Source: Muraenolepis orangiensis
Taxonomy: Eukaryota; Chordata; Actinopteri; Gadiformes; Muraenolepididae
Reading direction: 5' to 3'
DNA: 64,000 nucleotides
Assembly: GCA_027704905.1 (NCBI GenBank)
Contig: CM051019.1
Span: forward strand, 21,973,417 to 22,037,416
Shown: positions 10,711-31,004 of the stretch, piece by piece
Layout: each line of letters opens with the position of its first letter
How positions within the stretch are numbered: position 1 is the first letter of the stretch
Position numbers and translations under genes: made by a program
Notes under the pieces: model-generated
Databases searched by the model: none
What the model saw: the letters and a program-made list of their open reading frames with translations, nothing else
Told to the model about the DNA's origin: nothing

Positions 10711-11800
10711 TTAGCAGAGGAAAGCCCGTTTGGAGAGGTGGGTCTGGAGAGCCTGTTTGAAGGATGGTAGGGTGGTTGTATGAAGGATGGTAGGAGGGTT
10801 GTTTGAAGGATGGTAGGGTGGTTGTTTGAAGGATGGTAGGGTGGCTGTTTGAAGGATGGTAGGGTGGTTGTTTGAAGGATGGTAGAGTGGTTGTTTGAAG
10901 GATGGTAGGGTGGTTGTTTGAAGGATGGTAGGGTGGCTGTTTGAAGGATGGTAGGGTGGTTGTTTGAAGGATGGTAGGGTGGTTGTTTGAAGGATGGTAG
11001 AGTGGTTGTTTGAAGGATGGTAGGGTGGTTGTTTGAAGGATGGTAGGGTGGTTGTTTGAAGGATGGTAGGGTGGTTGTATGAAGGATGGTAGGGTGGTTG
11101 TTTGAAGGATGGTAGGGTGGTTGTTTGAAGGATGGTAGGGTGGTTGTTTGAAGGATGGTAGGGTGGTTGTTTGAAGGATGGTAGGGTGGTTGTTTGAAGG
11201 ATGGTAGGGTGGTTGTTTGAAGGATGGTAGGGTGGCTGTTTGAAGGATGGTAGGGTGGTTGTTTGAAGGATGGTAGGGTGGCTGTTTGAAGGATGGTAGG
11301 GTGGCTGTTTGAAGGATGGTAGGGTGGTTGCCTGATGGATGTGGATGGGGAGGGTGTTCCAGAGGGAGGGTGCAGACACTGGAAAGACCCTGTCGCCCCA
11401 GGTCCGTAGCTTGGTCCTGGGGACCATCAGGCTGTTGGTGCCAGAGGACCTGAGGCGACGGGAAGGAGTGTGACAGGGAGGTAGGGAGGGGCCAGGTTAT
11501 TGAGGGATTTGTAGGTGATGAGCAGTATTTTGAAGTGGATCCTGTATTTAACTGGGAGCCAGTGAAGGTTGTGGAGGACAGGGGTGATGGGATCTCGGCG
11601 ACGGGTGGAGGTGAGCAGACGGGCAGCGGACTTCTGGACGTATTGAAGTTTATTGAGGATTTTGTTTGGTGTGCCGTAGAGGATGCTGTTGCAGTAATCG
11701 AGTCTTGAGGTAATGAGGGCATGGATGAGGGTTTCAGCAACTGGAAGGGACAGGGAGGGGTGGAGGCGGGCAATGTTCAGGAGGTGAATGAAGGAGATTT
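10711..11800 (-). mobile_element. LINE C-terminal fragment (L2/Rex1-like) carrying a minisatellite
   Basis: The minus strand from about 11800 to 11500 encodes the typical C-terminal region of an L2/Rex1-type reverse transcriptase (HALITSRLDYCNSILYG, KLQYVQKSAARLLT, LHNLHWLPVKYRIHFKILL). After a frame change it continues WGDRVFPVSAPSLWNTLP, enters the 23-bp repeat array, and leaves it in frame with ALQTHLSKRAFLC and a stop. The array is thus an expansion of an internal segment of the LINE reading frame. Confidence 0.75.
10755..11332. repeat. 23-bp minisatellite, about 25 copies
   Basis: The unit is GAAGGATGGTAGGGTGGTTG plus TTT, with scattered variants (GGCTG, TAGAG, TAGGAG, TATGAAGG). Because 23 is not a multiple of 3, every minus-strand frame reads the same 23-residue peptide out of phase. 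This explains the long open frames; no gene is implied. Confidence 0.97.
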
Positions 11801-12019
11801 TGATCAGTTCCTTAGAAATAGACTTTGTCTCACCCCAATTTCAATTCAAGATGAATGAGTTCTGTCACTGCACTGATCTTTTTTTGGTCTGAAAAAATCA
11901 GCTCTGGAGATTGCAGTTCGTAAAGAAAGATCATAAAGAAAATTGATTGGCTTATACATTTCTCAAACTGGTCATTGATTGATCTATTCCCCTTACTTCT
12001 CCTAAGGTTTAGGATACCA

Positions 12020-12990
12020 GGTCAGACTTTAGACTTTAGACAGGTTTAAGGACAGTTTTTATCCACAGGCAGTGACCTACTGAACTGCTAGGAGTGCTGC
12101 CACTATCATAACATGTCATTAACATTACTCTGTTGTCACGGTTACGGTGGTTGACAGGGGGCGTGGCCAAGCCACGTGCGCTGGCGGCGCACACACACTC
12201 CTGTCAACAAGTGTTACGGTGGTTGACAGGGGGCGTGGCCAAGACACGTGCGCTGGCGGCGCACACACACACACTTGTCAGCTATTGCCTTGTCTAATTG
12301 TTAATCACATCACCTGGGGTATATATACCCTGGCTTCCCGTTACCCCGGCGTTAGGTCGTAAGTCGAACTACACGTCGTACATTCTGGACGGAATCGCCA
12401 CGTTGATGTCCCGGAGATCCAGAGCCCGATCCCTTGCCTGTCTCGCGTCACCCGCCTGTCCCGCGTCACTCCGGTCTATACGAGCCCCCGGTCATTATAA
12501 TCACCTGTCCGGTACCTGTCGCTACTCGACCTCCCGGTATCCAGACTCCTCCCCCGTCCCGGACTACTCGCCGGTCTACTACCTGCCGGTACTCCGCGGA
12601 TCGACCTCCCGGTACCCTGACCCCTGGACTGTCTCTGATCACTCTTTTGTGTTGTTTGTGTTGTGCTTTAAATAAAGCTTTATGTTATAGCTCCACTGTC
12701 TTGGTCTGCGTTCTGGGTCCCACCGAACAATCCCACTCGTGACATCTGTCATACTTTGCTGGACTTTCTGGACTGTACTGCACTGTATTAATCATGCTGC
12801 TACACTACTGGCACTTTAAAATGCTTTTAAATGCTTTTTGCACAATCATCAATCACTTTATTGCTCTTTTTATGTTTTTATTTGATTTGATTGTGTGTAG
12901 TATTGTGTTCTAGAATGTCATACTGCGGGAGGGAATGGGGAGTAAGCATTCCATTGTACGTAGCACATGACAAATACAATTCTTGAAACT
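12020..12990 (+). mobile_element. LINE 3' tail interrupted by a solo LTR
   Basis: The left part (AGGACAGTTTTTATCCACAG, then CTACTGAACTGCTAGGAGTG) is the end of the LINE frame and start of its 3' tail. It resumes after the LTR at 12745 with CATACTTTGCTGGACTTTCT and runs to the GGAGTAAGCATTCCATTGTA block and ATTCTTGAAACTTGAATC end. Removing the LTR restores the arrangement seen in other copies in this window. Confidence 0.65.
12129..12749 (+). mobile_element. Solo LTR (12134-12744) with TCTGT target duplication
   Basis: The 611-bp unit starts TGTCACGG and ends CTCGTGACA, so its ends are inverted TGTCAC/GTGACA. It is flanked on both sides by TCTGT (12129-12133 and 12745-12749), the 5-bp duplication typical of LTR integration. 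Inside are a TATATATA box near 12318 and AAATAAAGC near 12670, as expected for an LTR promoter and poly(A) signal. A tandem duplication of about 75 bp (12145-12270) carries GGTTGACAGGGGGCGTGGCC twice. No internal coding region is present. A fragment of the same LTR start lies at 21655-21697 on the minus strand. Confidence 0.85.
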
Positions 12991-13075
12991 TGAATCAGTC
13001 ATCTCTAAATAAGAGCTGATTTATTTCTGATAAGACAAAGGAGAGATGGTTGTAAGCAGCACAATTTTCCTCTGG

Positions 13076-13815
13076 AATAGTATATAGTAGGTAGTATATA
13101 GTGTTGTTTATAGTAGGTAGTATATAGTGTTTATAGTATGTAGTATAGTAGGTAGTTTTATGTATATAGTAGGTAGTATACAGTATAGTGTTGTTTATAG
13201 TATGTAGTATAGTATATAGTAGGTAGTATATAGTGTTTATAGTATGTAGTATAGTATATAGTAGGTAGTTGTTTTATGTTTATAGTATATAGTAGGTAGT
13301 ATATAGTGTTGTTTATAGTATGTAGTATAGTATATAGTAGGTAGTTGTTTTATGTTTATAGTATATAGTAGGTAGTATATAGCGTTGTTTATAGTATGTA
13401 GTATAGTATATAGTAGGTAGTTGTTTTATGTTTCTAGTATATAGTAGGTAGTATATAGTGTTGTTTATAGTATGTAGTATAGTATATAGTAGGTAGTATA
13501 TAGTGTTGTTTATAGTATGTAGTATAGTATATAGTAGGTAGTATATAGTGTTGTTTATAGTTTATAATATAGTAGGTAGTATATAGTGTTGTTTATAGTA
13601 TGTAGTATAGTATATAGTAGGTAGTATATAGTGTTGTTTATAGTATGTAGTATAGTATATAGTAGGTAGTATATAGTGTTGTTTATAGTTTATAATATAG
13701 TAGGTAGTATATAGTGTTGTTTATAGTATGTAGTATAGTATATAGTAGGTAGTATATAGTGTTGTTTATAGTATGTAGTATAGTATATAGTAGGTAGTAT
13801 ATAGTGTTGTTTATA
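13076..13815. repeat. TATAGTAGGTAGTATATAGT minisatellite
   Basis: About 740 bp of higher-order tandem units of roughly 43-60 bp are made from TATAGTAGGTAGTATATAGT, GTTGTTTATAG and TATGTAGTATAG. Longer units have a TTTTATGTT insertion. It is non-coding. Confidence 0.95.
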
Positions 13816-14055
13816 CACAGCACATTTGTACAGTACTTCTCCTTTTTTTCCCTCCACTTTCAATGGCCAGCTCACTCCCGCCTTTAGCTCCAGATTCTGC
13901 CCAAAACAAAGGCTGCCCTGAACTAAAACACATTGACCTGTTAATGTTAATGTACTTTCACCATATAACTGTTCTGTTTTTTTCTTCGTCTTCTATATCA
14001 ATTGTTCTCATATGTAATGAAACCCTGTTTCGATGCCCCTCCCACCACCCCTCCT

Positions 14056-14178
14056 ATTGGGTGAGAGTCTTTCAGGGCGGGGCATCACACCAGGCGCTTC
14101 CCTCTCCCATTGGTCGCTAGGTGCTAAGCCCATGGCTCGCCAGCCAATCCGACGCATCGGTCGATCTGACGACATTGG
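14056..14178 (+). promoter_or_regulatory. fdft1 promoter: GC box, SRE-like site, four CCAAT/ATTGG boxes
   Basis: Within 300 bp upstream of the fdft1 start codon lie ATTGG at 14056-14060, a GGGCGGGGC Sp1-type box at 14075-14083, ATCACACCAG at 14084-14093 (8 of 10 bases match the sterol regulatory element ATCACCCCAC), ATTGG at 14109-14113, CCAAT at 14144-14148 and ATTGG at 14174-14178. SREBP acting with NF-Y and Sp1 is the established control of squalene synthase and other sterol genes. The assignment is inferred from motif clustering. Confidence 0.5.
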
Positions 14179-14358
14179 TGATTGAAGGGATTTCAGCACG
14201 CGACGAGAGGCTGCCTGAGCGTTACATCCCGGCGACACACGTTACAACGTTGAGTATTATACTTATACATATATATATATATACATATACTTATTGATCA
14301 TACTTATTGATCAGAGAGGACAAGTGTCACATCGCTGCAGCGTTTAGAAGACATCGCC

Positions 14359-23938
<9,580 letters not shown>

Positions 23939-25090
23939 CCTGGCTCCAGCCTCTCGCTCTTCCTCGGTCCTCGGTTGTCCCTTCAAGAGGGAGTGGAGAT
24001 GATATGTTTCATGAGTGATTTCTCTTTTGGGGACGGAGCTCTTTGAACCAAAAACTGTCCGGAAGAGAGGGGGGGGTACTGCTAGCTGGCTACTGTGGAT
24101 AGCTTGTTGGATTAGCGGTTAGCGTTTGTCTGTTTATTGAGATTTGACACTTTGATGTGTTGTGGATAATCCCAGATTCTGTACAAATGGCCCCGATAAT
24201 CAATTCAGTTCAGCTCTTTGTGGTTTTGTTCTTTTGTGTTATTTTAAAAAATATATATAAAAAACGGTAGTAGAGCAGGATTCATACATTGTTAGGTTTC
24301 TATTTCTCTTTGTGAAATGGGTTATATGATATAATGGTTTATATTATATAATGGTTTATATGACTGGAGAATCAGGTCATGTTTGTCATTTTGAGAATTC
24401 ATAGAAACAGATTTCTGTTATACGACCTGAAAGCTCAAAGATCAATTTTAGATGCAAATCCCAGTAGTGGAACGGCAAGGCTGTAGAATGATAGAAAACA
24501 AAAAACGATTTCTTGGCGAGCTCAACCTCCCTTTTACGGCTGTGTCTTAGTCTATGAATGATATGAAACATCATGAATCATATCAGAGAAAATACATCTC
24601 AACAATCAGCTAATGACCTCATGGTCCACCTGAACCAATCACAGCACAAGACCTGTTAGAATGCATAATGTGTATTGATGAACAACATGCTAAGACACTT
24701 CATTGTCTCCATAGAACCTTTTTGTATTTCAATAGATTCAGCCTAGCACCGTAGTACGGTTTATACGTGAATAACCTCAGAATAGGGCCCACGCCATGAC
24801 TGATTTGGTATATTCTGTTCGAGTTGCCATCGGATACCAAATCAAAGACAGAAAAAGTGTGTAACAAAAAAGAAACATGAGCGGAAGATGGAGAACAGAA
24901 AAAGAGCTTGATGGCATTAAGTGTCCTTAAACCAGCTTTGGTGAGTAGAACGGTCAGCACAGAGAACACCTTGTACAGAACCAAAGAAGAACTGCTATTA
25001 ACATTGCTATGTAATGTGACATCCTTTGAACAGACGGGTTTGTTTTGAAACATCCACGGCCGACCTCTGTCCTTCACTTTTTGAAATAAA
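23939..25090 (+). terminator. fdft1 3' UTR and candidate poly(A) signal
   Basis: After the TAG at 23936 there is about 1.15 kb without repeats. The first canonical AATAAA on the sense strand is at 25085-25090. A LINE 3' fragment begins at about 25238, so the transcript probably ends between. The minus-strand frame at 24700-25077 has no family signature and I treat it as chance. Confidence 0.45.
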
Positions 25091-25237
25091 AAAGTTAAAG
25101 TTCTAGTTTTTACTGGTGGTAAATTTTTTATTTGTTATCTGCCTTGTGCCCGTTTGGGACCTTAAACACCATTTATAGGTCTAAAGAAATGCTTTGCATG
25201 CAAAAGTGAATGTGACTGTGTTTTATACATAAAGACA

Positions 25238-25465
25238 TTAAACCAAGATTTTTATTTGCCATATGCAAAATGTACAATGGAACGCTTACTCCCCATTCCC
25301 TCCCGCAGTATGCATTTCTAAAACACAATACTACAAAATAAATACTACACAATAAAAATTAACATAAAAAGCACAAGAACGTGACTGATGGAAGACGGAG
25401 TGGCAGTAGTGCGGTAGTGCGCAGTAGTGCGGCAGAATGCAGAACAGTGCAGAAACTAAACAGCT
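25238..25465 (-). repeat. LINE 3'-tail fragment (foldback family)
   Basis: AAGATTTTTATTTGCCATAT, ACAATGGAACGCTTACTCCC and CATTCCCTCCCGCAGTATG mark the 3' end of the dispersed LINE tail in reverse orientation. It is truncated before the coding part. Confidence 0.6.
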
Positions 25466-25573
25466 TAAAACCATCATTCATGGTTCCCTTTTTTCAATAT
25501 AACAGATGTTAGCAATTTTTGGTGTGTGTTTGTATACATTCTACATGCAACTGGTTAAAAGGGGGTTGGCCTG

Positions 25574-25697
25574 TCATGTGATCGTTTATGGTGAGGAGTT
25601 ATGGTCTGACAGTCATGTGATTTCTGAACTCCAGTCTGGTTTAAAGGCTGCCACTCAGTGCAGTAACACAGTGAGTGGTCCAGAGCTACTGTACAGG
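25574..25697 (+). promoter_or_regulatory. Candidate ctsb promoter and non-coding first exon
   Basis: Two copies of TCATGTGA (25574-25581, 25613-25620), the M-box/E-box form recognised by MITF/TFE factors that drive lysosomal genes, lie just upstream of a strong donor CTGTACAG|GTAAGT at 25697. Vertebrate ctsb genes have non-coding 5' exons, and the ctsb start codon lies 1 base inside an exon with a good acceptor. A first exon ending at 25696 is therefore plausible. This is inference from motifs. Confidence 0.35.
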
Positions 25698-26342
25698 TAA
25701 GTGCATTGATTAGTCCATTACGTCTGTGCTACTTCGATTGAAACTTACTGATTGGATTCTTATTGATTGATGTTTTTTGGATTGTGCATTAATGCTAAGC
25801 ATTATCATTTACACAAGGTGTATATGTTCGCTCTAATGCTTTAATAACTTTGCTTACATGGAATAATTTCATATTAAAAAGTGTAAATATTTATTTATAC
25901 TTAATACTTCATGTATTAAACATACATGTGGAATTGTATTTCTCTCATGTCTTACTATGAGTCAAGCAGGTGGAGTTTTCAAACCGAACAGAAAGAGGAA
26001 CCTTTATTATACTTTTTGTTTCATATGAACTATATATATGCACACATATTCACTGACTATATATATATATGCATAACACTTTAGCTCATAGCCATCAGTA
26101 CATTTCATCATGATCGCAAAGTAAAAACAATTCCTAAAGCAAAAACATTAAGCATAGGTTGAAAAAGAAATGGCTGATAATTATAAAATGACCAAAAAAT
26201 TATAAAATAGCTTAAACAGTGATAGAATTGCCTTAAAAGTTCAACAAAAGTGCATCTTTTTTACTTTTATTATAACTGATATATGATTATGTCTTGGTAG
26301 ATAACAGTTTTTTAAAGTATGCTGACTCCTCTCTTTCCTAGG

Positions 26343-27463
26343 ATGCATTGGGTCACCCTGCTCTTGTCGGCCCTGTCCGTCACCTGGGCTAAGCCCCGCC
26401 CCCCTCTCCTCTCCCCGCAGATGATTGACGTCATCAACAAATCCAACACCACCTGGAAGGTGGGAGCAGGCGACATTTGATCCAAACACGTGACCAATAA
26501 ATAAAGTCTAACATTTTAGAACAGCCGTACCCCTCTCGTATCTGGTATATATTAATGTTCTTCTCGCTCCCCTCCGCTGTCAGGCTGGGCAGAACTTCCA
26601 GAATGTGGACATGAGCTACGTGAAGGGTCTGTGTGGGACGCTGCTGAACGGACCCCGGCTGCCCCCGCTGTGAGTCGGTTCATTTGGCCGTGAGCCATAT
26701 CAATCTAAATCTGGAGGATCCTTTTTATTGGTCTCATGTACACACAGTGAAATGAGTTTCTCTGCATGTAACCCATCCTAGTATCAGGGGCAGTGGGCAG
26801 CTATTGTATATACAGGGGAGCAGGGGAGGGGTCTGGTGCCTTGCTCAAGAGCACCTCGGCAGGGACCAGGTGTTTCGTAAGGGGGCTGAGCTATCCTTAT
26901 CCTGCCCCATCCATCCATACAGTGTGTGTGTGTGTGTGTGTGAGGAGATAGAAGACGTTTACATTCAAGTCAATTGGACCCGCATGTCACTGGATGTTCT
27001 GGACCACATTGTCCATGAAGTCTAACATCTGATAAAAGATGCTGATCTATTTCTGAATAAAATAGCCAAAGGTGAACCTTGCAGCAACTGCACAATAGGT
27101 TTACAATCTAAAAACATTATCATATCATCATGTCATCCATTATTGTATTTCTGTTTGGCGTAACTCATTTTGTTGAAACTATTTTTAGCATTTTATCCTG
27201 GTATGACCTGTGTTATCTGACCCAGTGTGTGTGGCTTTAAGAAGCGGTCCTAAAAACCAGACGATGGTTCCTCTATTTCCCAGGATGCACTCTTTTGACG
27301 GCCTCAGGCTGCCCCCCAGCTTCGACCCCCGCCTCCAGTGGCCTTACTGCCCCAGCCTCCAGCAGATCAGAGACCAGGGAGGCTGCGGCTCCTGCTGGGT
27401 GAAGCACACACACACACACACACACGACACACACACACTCACAAACATACACATACACTCACA

Positions 27464-27505
<42 letters not shown>

Positions 27506-29145
27506 GTCACAAACACATACTATATAAAAATTGCATTCTCTCACTTCTCTTTAAATTTTAACTGAACAAAACAGAGTTTGAATATAACTTTAAGGAGAGT
27601 CAGACTGAGCTGATATCCATCCCAATTACACCCCATCATAGAGTCTATAAATATACTACAATAGGCTTAATGTGTTGGTTTAGAACGTTGAAAAACAAAG
27701 GCAGCCTATATAAAAGGATGGGATATTGTGTGAAGGCAACTGACCGGTTAAGGAAGTGCTTTTAAACTAAAAGAAACAGACCTACTGTAGCTTCGCCCCC
27801 TGAGGTTGTTCTTATAGTTAGTCCTCTGTTACCCATAGGCCTTTGGTGCGGCGGAGGCCATATCCGACAGGATGTGTATCCAGACCAAAGGGAAGGTCTC
27901 CGTGGAGATCTCCGCTGAAGACCTGCTGACCTGCTGTGATGGATGTGGCATGGGGTGAGTTAGAACCTGGAGCATGTGTTCTGTCTACAGGTACTCTGGA
28001 TGAGTGTAACGGACGCCAGCAGGTGGCGCTGTGCAGCGGTAAAACCTCGCTCCCTGACACCTAAAAGACACATTCTAGCGATGAAGCTAGAGCCCGTGGG
28101 TTATAGCTTCTCAGGTTAGAGCCCCGCCTCTCATGCCGGAGGTGGTGAGTTCGAGCCCAGAGCGGGACACTGACTGTCCCATGAGGACAGGGGAGAACCT
28201 GTGTGTCTGTGTGTGTTGTCAGATGTATGGGGGGCTATCCCAGTGCAGCCTGGAGCTTTTGGACCGAGAAGGGTCTGGTGACCGGGGGCCTATACGGCTC
28301 TAAAGTGGGTGAGTAGGAGGATTAGCTCTGTTTTATTGTCCTGCGCAACAAGTCAACCTTTGGAATCACATTGATGCACCACTCACTGCACATGAACCCA
28401 ATACAAATGATTTGTGTGTGTTCAAGAGATTCAACATGTTTTGATTTGCCATTTGCAAAAAGTACAATGGAACGCTTACACCCCATTGTGTGTGTGTGTG
28501 TGTGTGTGTGTGCAGGTTGTGTATACATTACATGTGATGTCATTGATTGACAGGCTGTGGGTCCTATAACATCTGTGTGTGGTGATGCATGTGCGATGCA
28601 TATGATTGACAGGCTGCCGGCCCTATTCCATCGCTCCTTGTCAGCACCATGTGAACGGGTCCCGCCCCCCCTGCACTGAGGGCGCCACCCCCAAGTGTGT
28701 GAAGCAGTGCATCGATGGATACCCGGTCCCCTACCTGAAAGACAAAAACATTGGTAACCATGACTCCCTTACTATACTCAACTACTTATGAAAGAGACTG
28801 GGTTCGATCACCAATGTCCTTACTGGTAGGCATCCCTTATAAATGATTACCATTGCGAATGTGAACTCAATTGTGAATTGAACTCATCATTGAATTTAAA
28901 TCATCATCATGTGATCTTCAAAATACACAATTATGTCACATTACACCCCAATATATTCACCTGGATGTTTTCTCTGTGTTCTGTCGCCCCCTGCAGGTAA
29001 GCAGGCGTACAGCGTCCCCTCTGAACCGGAGCAGATCATGGCCGAGTTGTACAAGAACGGACCCGTAGAGGCAGCCTTCTCCGTCTTTGAAGACTTTCTA
29101 CTCTACAAGGACGGTGGGGAATTGTTTACATATTTATGAAGGATG

Positions 29146-29193
<48 letters not shown>

Positions 29194-29784
29194 TAAATGC
29201 ATTATTTGTTCCTGTAGGTGTGTACGAGCACGTGACAGGGGACTACCTGGGGGGCCACGCCATTAAGATCCTGGGCTGGGGGGAGGAGAACGGGGCCCCC
29301 TACTGGCTGGCCGCCAACTCCTGGAACACCGACTGGGGCGATAAAGGTAACATGCAGGGACGTGATTGGCCGAGGCCCTCTGATGGTCTCACCTGTTGTA
29401 GTCCGTGTGTTTGGGTTGGATACTCGTCCTAACCAGTACATTGGTACATTGACCATCGGTAGAAGTGACCTATACCCATAATTCCGATACAAAGTGGACA
29501 TAAGTGGGCAGTTTTGAGTAGTTGTGAGGGCTCAAGGTTGACCACATTCCTTCCTTGGGGTTTGAACCCAGAACCTTCCATTGAGTGTGATGGAACATAT
29601 TGGTTTATTACGTTTATCGTTTATCGTTTGTGACTCTCTTTAAGTCTGTAGTATCTTTCGCCAACACAAAAAGATTCATGTGTGCATTTTGTATTTATTT
29701 TTTCAAGGCTTTTTCAAGATAATGCGTGGGAACGACGAGTGTGGCATTGAGTCTGAGATTGTGGCGGGAACTCCTCTGGGCTAG
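26343..29784 (+). CDS. ctsb: Cathepsin B
   Basis: A lysosomal papain-family cysteine protease with endopeptidase and dipeptidyl-carboxypeptidase activity. Coding exons: 26343-26459, 26584-26669, 27284-27398, 27839-27954, 28223-28308, 28613-28753, 28997-29113, 29218-29346, 29708-29784. All have GT-AG borders and join in frame to 327 aa (human: 339). Seen: signal peptide MHWVTLLLSALSVTWA; propeptide with NTTW and NVDMSYVK; catalytic Cys105 in QGGCGSCW, His273 in GGHAIKILGWG and Asn293 in NSWNTDWGDKG; and the occluding-loop CQHHVNGSRPPC, with the His pair that gives exopeptidase activity. The C-terminus ends AGTPLG, about 10 residues shorter than in human. The start codon lies just inside an exon after TTTCCTAG. 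Oddities are an acceptor-like duplicate before exon 6 of the list and a 61-bp tandem duplication across the stop codon. Confidence 0.97.
26720..26885 (-). mobile_element. SINE type B, 5'-truncated, reverse
   Basis: This is the reverse complement of the core and tail of the SINE at 2240-2535: GGTGCCTTGCTCAAGAGCAC, ATTGTATATACAGGGG, TAACCCATCCTAGTAT and TTTTTATTGGTC occur in mirrored order. It lies in ctsb intron 2 (second listed exon gap). Confidence 0.65.
27403..27504. repeat. (CA)n at a ctsb donor
   Basis: An interrupted CA run starts 5 bases after the donor that follows the catalytic-cysteine exon. Confidence 0.96.
28010..28180 (+). mobile_element. tRNA-derived SINE type A in ctsb intron
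   Basis: The same block order as at 2075-2225: CCAGCAGGTGGCGCTG, ACACCTAAAAGACA, AAGCTAGAGCCCGTGGGTTA, GTTAGAGCC and GTGAGTTCGAGCCCAGAG. Confidence 0.6.
28430..28515 (-). repeat. LINE 3'-tail scrap and (GT)n
   Basis: TTTGATTTGCCATTTGCAAA and ACAATGGAACGCTTACACCC are the extreme 3' end of the dispersed LINE tail. A short GT run follows. Confidence 0.5.
28540..28635 (+). repeat. Duplicated acceptor region of a ctsb exon
   Basis: The true acceptor and exon start (GATTGACAG|GCTGCCGG, 28613) has a diverged copy 59 bases upstream (GATTGACAG|GCTGTGGG, 28554). About 40 bases are similar. Use of the upstream copy would meet an in-frame TGA after about ten codons. Confidence 0.6.
29143..29192. repeat. 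(CA)n microsatellite, ctsb intron
   Basis: About 25 CA repeats lie between the last-but-two exons. Confidence 0.96.
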
Positions 29785-29889
29785 ATGACCACAACATCAT
29801 CACCCACCAAGACCGCTCGGGAGGATACGAACTCCTCCGGGCTAGATGACCACAACATCATCACCCACCAAGACCGCTCGGGAGGATAC
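29768..29889. repeat. 61-bp tandem duplication across the ctsb stop codon
   Basis: GAACTCCTCTGGGCTAGATG (29768 onward) is repeated from 29829 with one visible change (CTCTGG to CTCCGG). The first copy contains the codons for the protein end and the TAG; the second lies in the 3' UTR. Near identity means the duplication is young. Confidence 0.93.
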
Positions 29890-30825
29890 TGCACACTGAA
29901 CCAAGCATCGATTTCAAAGGAGATGAACTGCACAAAAAGGCTTCGATTTTTGTTAGTAAAGCTTTACGATACATCCGTCTCTTCCTCTCTGTCTGTTGGT
30001 CCTTCATTACAAGAGAATAGCCAATGTGTGTCGGCCTGAATTCCATCACATCTCCAACAATATTATCAAGCCACGAAACCAGCAGGCAAGTGCCCAATCC
30101 CACACAATACATAACATTAACTTATACGTTCTAAGTATTAGTTTGTATTAGTAGGAGTTACAAGTAGGTTATTTGTTCTTAAAGTACAAAATAACAGAAA
30201 TAGTTAATTAATGGGTTTTCCCTCCTGGATTCTGGGTTCTATCTAGAGACAAACGGAGAACCAATGGGATAAATAAATCAAAAAAATAATTAATTAATCA
30301 ATTATTGACAATGACACTCAATTTGAATCTAATCTAATAAAACACAAACACACAAACCAAAAAAGTGAATTTGACTTCCGTCCATCTGAGCCCAAGACTG
30401 TATGACTGATGAGAGGAGACCTTCATGGATCCCATAACAACTACTACGGTGGAATTCCTTATTTAGTTTTCCTATAAGCTCATGTAACGTATATATAAAA
30501 ATCCATTATGAGAGAGAGAGAGAGAGACAGACAGACATACAGACAGAGACCCTCCTTCGTGGCAGTAAAGGTTCAATCAATAACAATCAATCACAGCAAC
30601 AATGTGATCGATGGTCTAATGCAGTCATAAATGCGTATCTTGAATAGTTTAAAATAGTTTAAAAATCGAAACACCTAATTTCAGGGTGTTCAAGCCGTGA
30701 ATTTACGTAGACATGCATGTATGGTCATTTTATTCTGTCATTTGACCTTAAAACGCTCCCCTCCAGAGTGCACTTTAAACAGGGACACAAGGGTGTCTGT
30801 GTTGAGGTCGGACGTTGATCCCCTC

Positions 30826-30871
<46 letters not shown>

Positions 30872-31004
30872 AACTTTCTGTACACAACCAGTGGAGGTAA
30901 GTGTGACAGACCGTGAGTGACTCGTCATTGTAAAGCAGACTTACATCAAGGTCTCACCGCCAGCCTGATCTCCCCGGATGCCTCAGTCATCGACGTTGCC
31001 TCAG

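Noticed and set aside
24700..25077. 125-codon minus-strand frame downstream of fdft1
   Set aside because: It lies in the fdft1 3' UTR, has no motif, and antisense chance frames of this length are expected.
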